64,000 nt of DNA from Gammaproteobacteria bacterium (lineage in GTDB: Bacteria; Pseudomonadota; Gammaproteobacteria; Pseudomonadales; JADFDG01). The notes under the pieces are model-generated. The model did no database searches. It was not told the DNA's origin and worked only from the letters and a program-made list of their open reading frames with translations. The stretch's first letter is position 1. Every line of letters begins with the position of its first letter. Both the position numbers and the translations under genes were made by a program. This document shows positions 16,187 through 24,158 of this stretch, piece by piece. The stretch lies in NCBI GenBank assembly GCA_018262975.1, contig JADFDG010000005.1, forward strand, positions 1-64,000, read 5' to 3'.

Positions 16187-17320
16187 ATGGATTTTCGCTT
16201 ATCGGATGACCAGCGCCTACTGGATGATTCTGCATCGAAGTATCTGGCTGGACAGTACAGTTTTGATCTCTACCGCAAGCAGCTCTCTGACGGTATCGCT
16301 TTTGACTCTTCACGCTGGTCCGCGATGGCAGAGCTGGGATGGATGGCCCTTCCCTTCCCGGAATCTGTCGGCGGCTTCGGTGGTTCGCTGGTGGACATCC
16401 AGTTGATTGCCAGACGTCTCGGCGAGCGACTGTGCACCGACCCATGGCTGACGTGCGCCATCCTGCCGGGAAAGCTGCTCGAGTTTGTTGGCACGGACAG
16501 CGCAAAACGGCTGCTCGCAGACATTGCCGCCGGCACCGCGCGTGGGGCTATGGCAGCCCTCGAAACCAATGGCCATTACGACCCGGGCCTTATCGCTACG
16601 CGCGTGACGGAGAGCGGTGATGGCATAAGACTCCATGGAATCAAATCAGTCGTCTTTGGCGCCGAGTACGCCCACGTTCTGCTGGTAACGGCCCGCGCGC
16701 AGAATGGCGAGGCGATGCTGGTCGCGGTGCCATCCACGGCGGATGGCCTCACCCTGAATAACTATCGTGTTGTCGACGGATCACGCGCATCGGAAGTCGT
16801 GTTATCCGGTGTCAGGCTGCCGGCGAGTGCCGTACTTGCGCGTGGACGGGTGGTCATTGATGCAGTCAAGCGCGCCATGGATGTTGCCAACGCCGCGATA
16901 TGCGCGGACCTCCTGGGCGCCGCATCGGCCATGCTGAAAAGGACCCAGGAATACGCCAGGACACGAAAGCAGTTCGGCGTGACGATCGGCAGCTTCCAGG
17001 TGATCCAGCACTACCTGGTCGACATGTTCATCGAGACCCAGCAATCCGAGTCCCTGGTCTGGATGGCAGGAATCCTTGGCGATACGCCTGACTGTGCCGA
17101 TCGCGAGCAGGCCATCTCCACCGCAAAGGCATACATCTCGCGCTCGGCAGTACTCGTGGCCCAGAAGTCGGTACAGATCCATGGCGGGATCGGCGTCACC
17201 GAGGAGCTGGACATCGGGCACTACTTCCGACGCGTGACGCACCATGCGCAACTCTTCGGAGATCGCGACCATCATGTCCAGAGGTACATGGCGTGCCAGC
17301 AGCGCGACGGCAAATGTTGA
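16187..17320 (+). CDS. Acyl-CoA dehydrogenase, small-subunit type
   Basis: A 377-aa acyl-CoA dehydrogenase fold protein. The N-terminal DFRLSDDQRLLDDSASKYL and the C-terminal KSVQIHGGIGVTEELDIGHYFRR are characteristic; the central FAD-binding region is more divergent than in the gene upstream. This matches the smaller partner of heteromeric enzymes, where only one subunit type carries the full active site. It starts 28 bp behind its probable partner and is followed 42 bp later by the GMC oxidoreductase gene. An independent homomeric enzyme remains possible. Confidence 0.8.
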   Translation: MDFRLSDDQRLLDDSASKYLAGQYSFDLYRKQLSDGIAFDSSRWSAMAELGWMALPFPESVGGFGGSLVDIQLIARRLGERLCTDPWLTCAILPGKLLEFVGTDSAKRLLADIAAGTARGAMAALETNGHYDPGLIATRVTESGDGIRLHGIKSVVFGAEYAHVLLVTARAQNGEAMLVAVPSTADGLTLNNYRVVDGSRASEVVLSGVRLPASAVLARGRVVIDAVKRAMDVANAAICADLLGAASAMLKRTQEYARTRKQFGVTIGSFQVIQHYLVDMFIETQQSESLVWMAGILGDTPDCADREQAISTAKAYISRSAVLVAQKSVQIHGGIGVTEELDIGHYFRRVTHHAQLFGDRDHHVQRYMACQQRDGKC

Positions 17321-17362
17321 TCCACGAAACCCTACACGAACGCTTCATTTCGGGAATATTCC

Positions 17363-18973
17363 ATGCAGAACACATTTGACTACATCGTGGTAGGTGCGGG
17401 CTCTGCCGGGTGCGTCCTGGCCAACAGGCTGAGCGCAGGCGGAAAATATTCCGTATGCCTCGTGGAAGCTGGCCCACGCGATCGCAGCCCCTTCATTCAT
17501 ATCCCGTTCGGAATCATCGGACTCATCCGTGAGGGGCGACACAATTGGGGCTATTACACCGAGCCGGAACCACACCTCAAGAATCGTCGCCTCTACTGGC
17601 CGCGCGGAAAGACCTGGGGAGGCAGTAGCTCCATCAACGCGATGGTCTATATCAGGGGTAACCCGGCGGACTACGATGACTGGGCAGCCAACGGGTGCGA
17701 AGGATGGTCATGGAATGATCTCCTCCCTGTATTCCGCAGTCTTGAGAACAACGAAACGTGGCGTGACTCCCTGCTGCACGGCAACGCTGGCGAGCTGAAT
17801 GTTGCCGAGGTTCGGGAAATCAACCCCCTTTCGAAAACTTTCATTGAAGCCGGACGCGAGGTTGGCTACCACGTCAACGAGGATTTCAACGGCGTAAGGC
17901 AGGATGGCGTCGGGTATTACCAGGTCACGCAAAAGAACGGCCTGCGGTTCAGCAGCGCGAAAGCGTTCCTCTATCCCGCCTTGTCGAGAAGCAATCTCAC
18001 GGTTGAAAGTGATGCAGTCGTAACACGTGTCGTGGTGGAGGATGGGGTCGCACGCGGCGTGGAAATCCGCCAAGACGACCAGACACGCACGATCGGCTGC
18101 AGGAAAGAGGTCATCCTTTGCGGCGGAGCGATCAACTCGCCCCAGATACTGCTGCTTTCCGGAATCGGCCCGGCCACCGAGCTCGACGCGCTTGGCATAC
18201 CAGTTGTCCAGGATTCACCGGGCGTCGGTAAGAACCTGCAGGATCACCTCGACATAACAGTGATGATCAACGAGTCGTCAAAAAAGTCGATAGGCCTGTC
18301 GCTGGCAGCGCTCCCGAAGTCCGTCATCGACGTATTCAAATTCATTTTCAAGCGCAAGGGCATGCTGGCTTCAAATGCCGCCGAGGCCGGCGCATTCCTC
18401 CACCTCCCGGACGATGCGCAAGGAAGGCCCGGAATCCAGCTGCATTTCATCCCGTCTTTCCTGCGCGACCACGGCAGGGACCTGTCCCCGGGTCACGGGT
18501 GCACGATCCATGCATGCCAGCTCAGACCCAGGAGCCGCGGGGAGATCACGTTGCGAGACAAGGATCCGCTGTCTCACCCATGCATCCATGCGAACTATCT
18601 TTCCGACCTGAAAGACGCAGAAGACATGATCAAGGCGACGCGCATCGCAAGAGAATTGTTTTCCACGAAGGCCTTCTCGCCCGTGAACGCCGGCGAGGAC
18701 CTTCCCGGCGCCGGCGTTCAGTCTGATGCCGAAATCCTCGAGGACATCAGAAAGCGCGCGGAGACGATCTACCACCCCGCGGGCACTTGCCGCATGGGCG
18801 CAGACGAGGAAAGCGTCGTGGACCCAAAACTCAGGGTTCGTGGCGTAAAGGGCCTTCGCGTCGCCGACGCTTCGATCATGCCGACGCTGATCGGTGGCAA
18901 CACGAATGCGCCCTGCATGGTTATTGGAGAGAAATGCGCGCGCCTGGTCCTTGCTGAGGCCGGAATGGCCTGA
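17363..18973 (+). CDS. GMC-family FAD-dependent alcohol oxidoreductase
   Basis: A glucose-methanol-choline oxidoreductase of 536 aa. The FAD-binding VVGAGSAG lies at 9-16, the second GMC signature region (GGAINSPQILLLSGIGP) is complete, and the catalytic His is about H471 in HPAGTCRMG with a second polar residue in GGNTNAP (about 513-515). The closest functional relatives by motif are choline dehydrogenase-like and alkanol dehydrogenase (AlkJ-like) enzymes, which feed electrons to the respiratory chain. In this block it could oxidise a primary alcohol, parallel to the SDR acting on a secondary alcohol. That division of labour is inferred. Confidence 0.85.
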   Translation: MQNTFDYIVVGAGSAGCVLANRLSAGGKYSVCLVEAGPRDRSPFIHIPFGIIGLIREGRHNWGYYTEPEPHLKNRRLYWPRGKTWGGSSSINAMVYIRGNPADYDDWAANGCEGWSWNDLLPVFRSLENNETWRDSLLHGNAGELNVAEVREINPLSKTFIEAGREVGYHVNEDFNGVRQDGVGYYQVTQKNGLRFSSAKAFLYPALSRSNLTVESDAVVTRVVVEDGVARGVEIRQDDQTRTIGCRKEVILCGGAINSPQILLLSGIGPATELDALGIPVVQDSPGVGKNLQDHLDITVMINESSKKSIGLSLAALPKSVIDVFKFIFKRKGMLASNAAEAGAFLHLPDDAQGRPGIQLHFIPSFLRDHGRDLSPGHGCTIHACQLRPRSRGEITLRDKDPLSHPCIHANYLSDLKDAEDMIKATRIARELFSTKAFSPVNAGEDLPGAGVQSDAEILEDIRKRAETIYHPAGTCRMGADEESVVDPKLRVRGVKGLRVADASIMPTLIGGNTNAPCMVIGEKCARLVLAEAGMA

Positions 18974-19027
18974 CGTGGTCCATCCAAGATCGCCCGCCAC
19001 AGGTTTAATCGTAGCAATGCAGACTCA

Positions 19028-19039
19028 GGTCACGTGACC
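19028..19039. promoter_or_regulatory. 12-bp perfect palindrome upstream of an acyl-CoA dehydrogenase gene
   Basis: GGTCACGTGACC is a perfect palindrome in the 98-bp gap between the GMC and acyl-CoA dehydrogenase genes. It differs from the TTGG operators. It may bind another regulator, or be chance. Confidence 0.3.
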
Positions 19040-19071
19040 ATGACGGACACAACTCAAGGAGGACGACGTTC

Positions 19072-20256
19072 ATGCCAGCCAGCACACAGGAAAGCGCCAA
19101 CAGCGATCCGCTGAACGCACGCATCGCAACGGTTCACGAGGCAACACGTGCGATCTCCAGGCAGTTTCCTCGTTCCTACATCCTGGACTGCATAAAGGCC
19201 GACCGTTTTCCCGAGGAAATGTGGCGCGCCATGGGAAAGCAGGGCCTGCTGGGATTGTCGGTTCCCGAGGAACACGGCGGCTCAGGTGGTGGCGTGGTCG
19301 AGATCGTGGCACTTGGCGAGGCACTTGCGTTGGGGGGGGTGCCGACGCTGTTCCTGGTGGTCACAGGACTTAGCAGAGTACCGATCATTCGCCACGGCAC
19401 GGCTCAACAAATCGCAAGGTTCGTCACCCCAACCTGCGACGGTTCGGTGAAGATATGTTTCGCGATCACCGAGCCGGATGCCGGAACCAACAGTTTCAAT
19501 ATGAGTACTTTCGCTCGCCCTGAGGGTGACGGGTGGATTCTCAACGGACAGAAGGTTTTCATCTCAGGAGCCCGTGACGCCGACTACATGCTGGTGATTG
19601 CGCGTACCAGAAAGGTATCCGAGGTAAGGCACCGTACGGATGGCATGTCGTTGTTTGTGGTGGACATGAAGTCCCCCGGCATACGGCTGGATCTCCTGAA
19701 CATCCAGGTGGAGACCGCCGAGCGCCAGTACCAGGTATTTTTTGATGACGTACGCCTGCCCGCCGACTCTCTCATCGGCGAGGCTGACAAAGGCGCAAGG
19801 CTCATGTTCGAAGGCCTGAATTCAGAGCGCCTGCTCGCGGCTTCGGCAGCAATCGGCCTGGCCGACTTTGTCTTGAAAAAGGCGGTGTCTTACGCCCTGG
19901 ATCGCAAGCCATTCGGGAAACCGATCGGCAGCTACCAGGCACTACAGCACAGGCTTGCGCTGGCAAAGGCTGAACTGGAGGCCGCGCGGCTCATGACGTA
20001 CAGCGCAGCGGAGCGCTTCGATGCCGGAGAGGATGCGGGAGCCCACGCGAACATGGCCAAATTGCTGGCATCTCGCGCCGCGGCGGCCGCGATGGACGCA
20101 GCCATACAGACACACGGCGGATATGCCTTTGATCGTGACTACGACATCATTACGTTGTGGCCGATGATCCGCCTGATGGAAATTGCACCGATCAACAACG
20201 AAATGCTGCTCAACTACATCGGCGAACACGTTCTTGGGTTGCCGAAGTCTTACTGA
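19072..20256 (+). CDS. Acyl-CoA dehydrogenase 3
   Basis: A 394-aa acyl-CoA dehydrogenase. FAITEPDAGTNSFNMST and GWILNGQKVFIS form the flavin and substrate region. DRKPFGKPIGSYQALQH and the C-terminal QTHGGYAFDRDYDI are family signatures. The ATG has a very good AAGGAGG site nine bases upstream, so it may be the best-translated dehydrogenase of the block. A run of eight G residues (19332-19339) lies in the coding sequence. The downstream gene starts at the stop (TGATG), indicating coupling. The single-chain form contrasts with the paired dehydrogenases upstream and suggests a different acyl-CoA substrate. Confidence 0.85.
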   Translation: MPASTQESANSDPLNARIATVHEATRAISRQFPRSYILDCIKADRFPEEMWRAMGKQGLLGLSVPEEHGGSGGGVVEIVALGEALALGGVPTLFLVVTGLSRVPIIRHGTAQQIARFVTPTCDGSVKICFAITEPDAGTNSFNMSTFARPEGDGWILNGQKVFISGARDADYMLVIARTRKVSEVRHRTDGMSLFVVDMKSPGIRLDLLNIQVETAERQYQVFFDDVRLPADSLIGEADKGARLMFEGLNSERLLAASAAIGLADFVLKKAVSYALDRKPFGKPIGSYQALQHRLALAKAELEAARLMTYSAAERFDAGEDAGAHANMAKLLASRAAAAAMDAAIQTHGGYAFDRDYDIITLWPMIRLMEIAPINNEMLLNYIGEHVLGLPKSY

Positions 20257-20933
20257 TGGAATGCAGCTCTGGAATGTGGGGTGGTTTGAACATGATTGCG
20301 ACGTCTCCCGAATACCTGCAGGCAACCCGATTCCTTGATTTCGACAACGATGCCCTGCGGGTCTATGTTGAGCTCGTCTGCAGCGGCGCTTCGAATGATC
20401 GTGAGCGCGCCGTGGCGCTTTTCTACGCAGTACGCGATGACATTCGTTACGACCCCTACTCCTGTAACCTGACCGCGGACAGCTTGCGGGCCAGCCACGT
20501 ACTTGCGTCAGGTCGTGGGTATTGCGTCGGAAAGGCCGTGCTTCTGGCTGCAGCGGGCCGTGCCGCAGGCATACCGACCCGGTTGGGGTTTGCCGATGTA
20601 CGCAACCATTTCACCAGCCCACAGTTGGCTGAACTGATGGGTACGGACGTCTTCTACTACCACGGTTACGCCGATTTCTACCTGGGCGGGAAATGGGTCA
20701 AGCTGACCCCGGCCTTTAATCGGGAACTGTGCGATAAAATGCAGTCTCCGGCGCTTGAATTCGATGGCGAGAATGATGCCATTTTCCAGGAAATAGAGGA
20801 CGACTCCCAAGGCAGGTTGCGCATGGAGTACCTCCGCTATCACGAGCCAGTGAGCGACCTCGATCCTGAAGTCATTTTTGCCGAATACCGCAAGCGATAC
20901 CCAAGGATGATGTCCGCCTTGGGGTCGGCATGA
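20256..20933 (+). CDS. Transglutaminase-like cysteine protease-fold protein
   Basis: About 225 aa from the ATG that overlaps the previous stop (TGATG); an ATG at 20292 with GGGGTGG upstream is an alternative start. The domain is a bacterial transglutaminase-like fold: RAVALFYAVRDDIRYDPY leads in, GRGYCVGKAVLLAAAGRAAGIPTRLGFADVRNHF carries the nucleophilic Cys and probable His, and a conserved Asp-type position follows in YADFYLGGKWVKLTPAFN. Small proteins of this kind act as proteases or amidases, or modify unknown substrates. No signal peptide is present, so it is cytoplasmic. Its link to fatty or hydrocarbon metabolism is only by position. Confidence 0.7.
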   Translation: MECSSGMWGGLNMIATSPEYLQATRFLDFDNDALRVYVELVCSGASNDRERAVALFYAVRDDIRYDPYSCNLTADSLRASHVLASGRGYCVGKAVLLAAAGRAAGIPTRLGFADVRNHFTSPQLAELMGTDVFYYHGYADFYLGGKWVKLTPAFNRELCDKMQSPALEFDGENDAIFQEIEDDSQGRLRMEYLRYHEPVSDLDPEVIFAEYRKRYPRMMSALGSA

Positions 20934-20955
20934 CGGGAGGTTTGGCGCATATAAA

Positions 20956-20976
20956 GGCGCGCCTGAAGTGCGCGCC
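20956..20976. terminator. Hairpin between convergent genes
   Basis: A 7-bp GC-rich inverted repeat (20956-20962 with 20970-20976) with a 7-nt loop sits in the 48-bp gap between the convergent transglutaminase-like and hydrolase genes. AT-rich flanks but no long T-run make it a moderate terminator candidate for either strand. Confidence 0.4.
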
Positions 20977-20981
20977 ATAAA

Positions 20982-21839
20982 TCACAGGCCTTCAAGGAAC
21001 TCAATCAGCGCCTCGTTGAAGATATCGTTGCGGTCCCCGGCCACCATGTGTCCGGCTCCACCGACCGAGCGGACGATGGCACGAGGGATCCTTGTTCTAA
21101 ACTCGTCAATCACCTCGTCGTCGACCACGTCGCTCACGCCGCCCCTCAGCAGCATGACAGGCTGGGTCAGTTGTTCCGCTGCGCGATAGAGTGGCTCCGC
21201 CTGCTCCTCACGCTGCCTTACGCCGCGGAATTGCTTCAGCAACGCCGGATCCCAGTGCCAGTACCAGCGCCCATCCTCGCGGAGACGCAGGTTTTTTTTC
21301 AGGCCGGAGGCATCCGCACGCTGACTTCGCTGGGGCTGATAGGCCGCGACCGCGGACGCAGCGTCTTCCAAAGATGCAAAGCCCGACGTGTGTGCCGACA
21401 TGAAGTCCAGGATCCGCTGAACGCCACCAGCGTTGGTCCGCGGCGCTATGTCCACGAGCACCAGCGCTCGCGACACTTCACCGGCCATTTCCTCCGCGCC
21501 GTCGCCTGCGCTGGCGTTCGCCAGCAGCGAGGCCATCCCTCCCAGCGAGGCACCAACAATGACGGGCGGGGTCGATTGGTCCAGCGCGAGGGCTCGCACA
21601 TCGGCTGCGAAGTCGGACGTTTCATAGCGAGCCGCTCTACCGCTGTCCCCATGCCCGCGCAAGTCCGCGGCAATGGCCCGCCATCCTCGGGCACCCAAAG
21701 CCTCGACCGTCTTTCCCCACGCGTGGCGTGTCTGACCTCCTCCGTGAAAAAACAGTACCGGAGCACCGTTCTCGGGACCTGCGACAGTCAACGCAATCCT
21801 GATGCCATCGGGCGCTAAAAAGTATGTATCAATTGACAT
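20982..21839 (-). CDS. Alpha/beta hydrolase (esterase-like) 2
   Basis: A 285-aa alpha/beta hydrolase with HGGGQTRHAW (32-41), nucleophile S98 in GASLGG, an acid in RGGVSDVV and base H264 in GGAGHMV. The ATG at 21839 is preferred; the upstream TTG at 21857 overlaps the preceding ligase gene. It is the second gene of a minus-strand pair with an acyl-CoA ligase, so ester cleavage followed by acid activation is a natural reading. It differs clearly from the hydrolase at 7145, as it lacks that protein's long N-terminal extension. Confidence 0.8.
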   Translation of the reverse strand: MSIDTYFLAPDGIRIALTVAGPENGAPVLFFHGGGQTRHAWGKTVEALGARGWRAIAADLRGHGDSGRAARYETSDFAADVRALALDQSTPPVIVGASLGGMASLLANASAGDGAEEMAGEVSRALVLVDIAPRTNAGGVQRILDFMSAHTSGFASLEDAASAVAAYQPQRSQRADASGLKKNLRLREDGRWYWHWDPALLKQFRGVRQREEQAEPLYRAAEQLTQPVMLLRGGVSDVVDDEVIDEFRTRIPRAIVRSVGGAGHMVAGDRNDIFNEALIEFLEGL

Positions 21840-21849
21840 GGTTCGTTGC

Positions 21850-23628
21850 CTAACCAATTCGCTCTACGCCTTGCCACAATTCCGCTTCCAGTTCCTTCTT
21901 GGGCAACTTGCCCGCGAGGTTTCGCGGCAATCCCCTGAAAAGGACCTTTCGCGGCAACTTGAACCCATACAGCCCAGCCAGGCGACAGTGCTCCAGAACC
22001 TGTTCCTGCGTGACAGACGCACCCTCCACACACTGGACGACAGCCACCGGGATTTCGCCAAGATCCGGATCCGGCGCGCGCACGACCGCGACATCGAGTA
22101 CGGAGGGGTGCCTCTTGATGACATCCTCGATTTCGTTCGGAAATATGTTCACGCCGCCGGAAATGATCATCTCCTTTTCGCGCGACGTGAGGTAAAGGAA
22201 TTCGTCCTCATCGAGGTATCCGATCAATCCGTCGTCATACCAGGCCTTGCCTTCGATGACGCGATAGCAGTCGTCGGTCTTCTTCTGCTCGCCAACGTAC
22301 TGCAGGCCCATGGTCAGGGCGGACCGCAGCATCACCTTGCCTTCCTTGCCCGCAGGTACCCAGGCATTGGTTTCCGGATCCAGGATCCGGCATTGGGCTG
22401 CCCGCACTTTGCCAACGCTCCGATAGCGCTCTGGTTTCGCAGCGTAGTCTTCCGGCAACAACATGGTGATCAACCCGGTCTCCGATGCACCGTAGTACTC
22501 GTGGAAAACGTCACCGGGAGCACCACAGGAACGGAAAAGCGCATTGATCTCCTTCTTGACATGCGGCGGGCAAGGAGCGGCCGCACAGATGAGCGTCCGC
22601 ATCGAGGACAGGTCATATCTGCTTCGCTCGCCTTCCGGCAGTGCCAGAACACGCTCCAGCATGGTGGGCGCCACGAACGTCCAGTTGATGCGCTCCTCCT
22701 GTATCGCCTGCAGGAATCCCTCCGGTGCGAACTTGCCCATGGGGACAACGGTACCGCCGAACAGAAATGGCAATACCGCAACCTGGACGCCAGCGTGATA
22801 CAAGGGACCTGGAACCAGCGAACGGGCGTTCCTCGTGATGCGGTCATGCAGTGCGCCCAGACCGTACCAGCCAAGTGCGGACAACTGGCCCAGAGACATC
22901 CGCACGGCTTCCTCCCGGCTTGCGCCACGGCGCGCCTTGTCGCTGTCACCGAACATGGCCTCCTGATCGATGTTGATGAACTTCGGCGTGCCCGTCGTGC
23001 CACCGCTGTACGCCTTTGCCGACATGTGGAATCGCCCAGGCCAAAGACGCGGCGTCGCCTGCCAGATCAGGTGCTCGTAAGACAACGTACCCGGAACTTC
23101 CGCATCCTTGCCTACAACAACAATGCTCTCGAGCAGAGGCAGCTGGTTGCGTATCGACAGTAACTGCTCGACGAAAGCCATGTCCGTCATCACCATGCGT
23201 GCACCCGATCGGTTGATGCACGCCGCGAGTTCGGCAGGCTTGAGATGCCAGTTGAGCATGGGCATCAGAATGCCGGAGAGATTGCAGGCCTGGTTGATCT
23301 CGAACCAGTGACGGCTGTTGTAGAGCAGCACTGCACAGGCATCTCCTTCCCGCAGGCCTGCCAGGTGCATCGCGTCGGTGAGCCTCAGCACACGATCCTT
23401 GAACGCACCGAACGTCATCCTGAAATCGCCGTCTACGATGGCTTCCCGGTGCTCCAGCGAATCCCAGAGGGCGAGAAAGTATTCACGACCCAGCCCATGG
23501 CCAGACCGCCTGTTTCGCCACCAGGCCCTTGCGAGCGCGGATGCCATCCGCGTAGCGCCAACCTGTCCGACCACTGCGGACAGCGCCTTCCGTGCCTCAT
23601 CCGAGGTCAACACGCCAATTCTCGACAT
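21850..23628 (-). CDS. Class I adenylate-forming acyl-CoA ligase 2
   Basis: A 592-aa AMP-binding enzyme with YSGGTTGTPKF at 207-217, YYGASETG in the middle and the catalytic-lysine region NLAGKLPKKEL at the C-terminus. It is longer than ligase 1 because of an N-terminal stretch of about 50 residues. An 11-bp gap separates its stop from the hydrolase start, so they form one transcript. Family members activate fatty, bile or aromatic acids. The pocket cannot be read with confidence here. The ATG follows a GCGGAG site. Confidence 0.85.
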   Translation of the reverse strand: MSRIGVLTSDEARKALSAVVGQVGATRMASALARAWWRNRRSGHGLGREYFLALWDSLEHREAIVDGDFRMTFGAFKDRVLRLTDAMHLAGLREGDACAVLLYNSRHWFEINQACNLSGILMPMLNWHLKPAELAACINRSGARMVMTDMAFVEQLLSIRNQLPLLESIVVVGKDAEVPGTLSYEHLIWQATPRLWPGRFHMSAKAYSGGTTGTPKFINIDQEAMFGDSDKARRGASREEAVRMSLGQLSALGWYGLGALHDRITRNARSLVPGPLYHAGVQVAVLPFLFGGTVVPMGKFAPEGFLQAIQEERINWTFVAPTMLERVLALPEGERSRYDLSSMRTLICAAAPCPPHVKKEINALFRSCGAPGDVFHEYYGASETGLITMLLPEDYAAKPERYRSVGKVRAAQCRILDPETNAWVPAGKEGKVMLRSALTMGLQYVGEQKKTDDCYRVIEGKAWYDDGLIGYLDEDEFLYLTSREKEMIISGGVNIFPNEIEDVIKRHPSVLDVAVVRAPDPDLGEIPVAVVQCVEGASVTQEQVLEHCRLAGLYGFKLPRKVLFRGLPRNLAGKLPKKELEAELWQGVERIG

Positions 23629-23664
23629 GACTCCGCTCCGCTTAGGCTGATCGACGCCAGAAGG

Positions 23665-24132
23665 TCAACGCACCTTTACCGACCGACAGCGCACGCTTGA
23701 GGCAATGGTGCGGTGATCAGCGCCTGCCCAGGAAACACACAGCTGATATGTTCCGGACTTCATCGGCATATCGAACACGTAGACATACTTTCGGCCACCC
23801 AGCGACGACAATTGCTCCCGGGTCGGCATGACGGAGTAGTCGCCGATATCGATGTGCAGATGCGTGCCGGTCTTACCGGATGACATGGTATTCGTCGCAA
23901 GGTCTGCGTCGGTCTCGATGGCTACGGCCATCCGCGAATCCAGCACATCGTTGTCGGCGGGAAACGTGATCGACAGTGATGGGACCTTTACCGCAGACGC
24001 GGAGGCCGGTGCCGGTACGGCATGTTTATGCGCGTGATTGGCATGGTCATCTGCCGAATATGCCAACGGCGCCATGACGAGCGCCGGCAGAATAACAACC
24101 GCTCCGAACATACATTTGACTGTGTATTTCAT
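23665..24132 (-). CDS. Secreted His-rich protein at the end of the copper monooxygenase operon
   Basis: This 155-aa protein has a signal peptide (MKYTVKCMFGAVVILPALVMAPLAYSA) followed by a His-rich stretch, DDHANHAHKHA (28-38). The rest (THLHIDIGDYSV, YVYVFDMPMKSGTYQLCVSWAGADH) suggests a small beta-sandwich with a further HLH pair. I do not recognise a characterised family with confidence. Its place, 26 bp after the copD-like gene and on the same strand, together with the histidines, suggests a periplasmic copper buffer or carrier for the monooxygenase. The next gene downstream starts a separate function. Confidence 0.6.
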   Translation of the reverse strand: MKYTVKCMFGAVVILPALVMAPLAYSADDHANHAHKHAVPAPASASAVKVPSLSITFPADNDVLDSRMAVAIETDADLATNTMSSGKTGTHLHIDIGDYSVMPTREQLSSLGGRKYVYVFDMPMKSGTYQLCVSWAGADHRTIASSVRCRSVKVR

Positions 24133-24158
24133 GAAACCTCCTGTGATTTATATGCCTG

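Noticed and set aside
21841-21857. Further operator copy before the second alpha/beta hydrolase gene
   Set aside because: TTGGTTAGGCAACGAA matches only about five of seven bases per half and overlaps the end of the ligase gene; not enough to include with the regulon.
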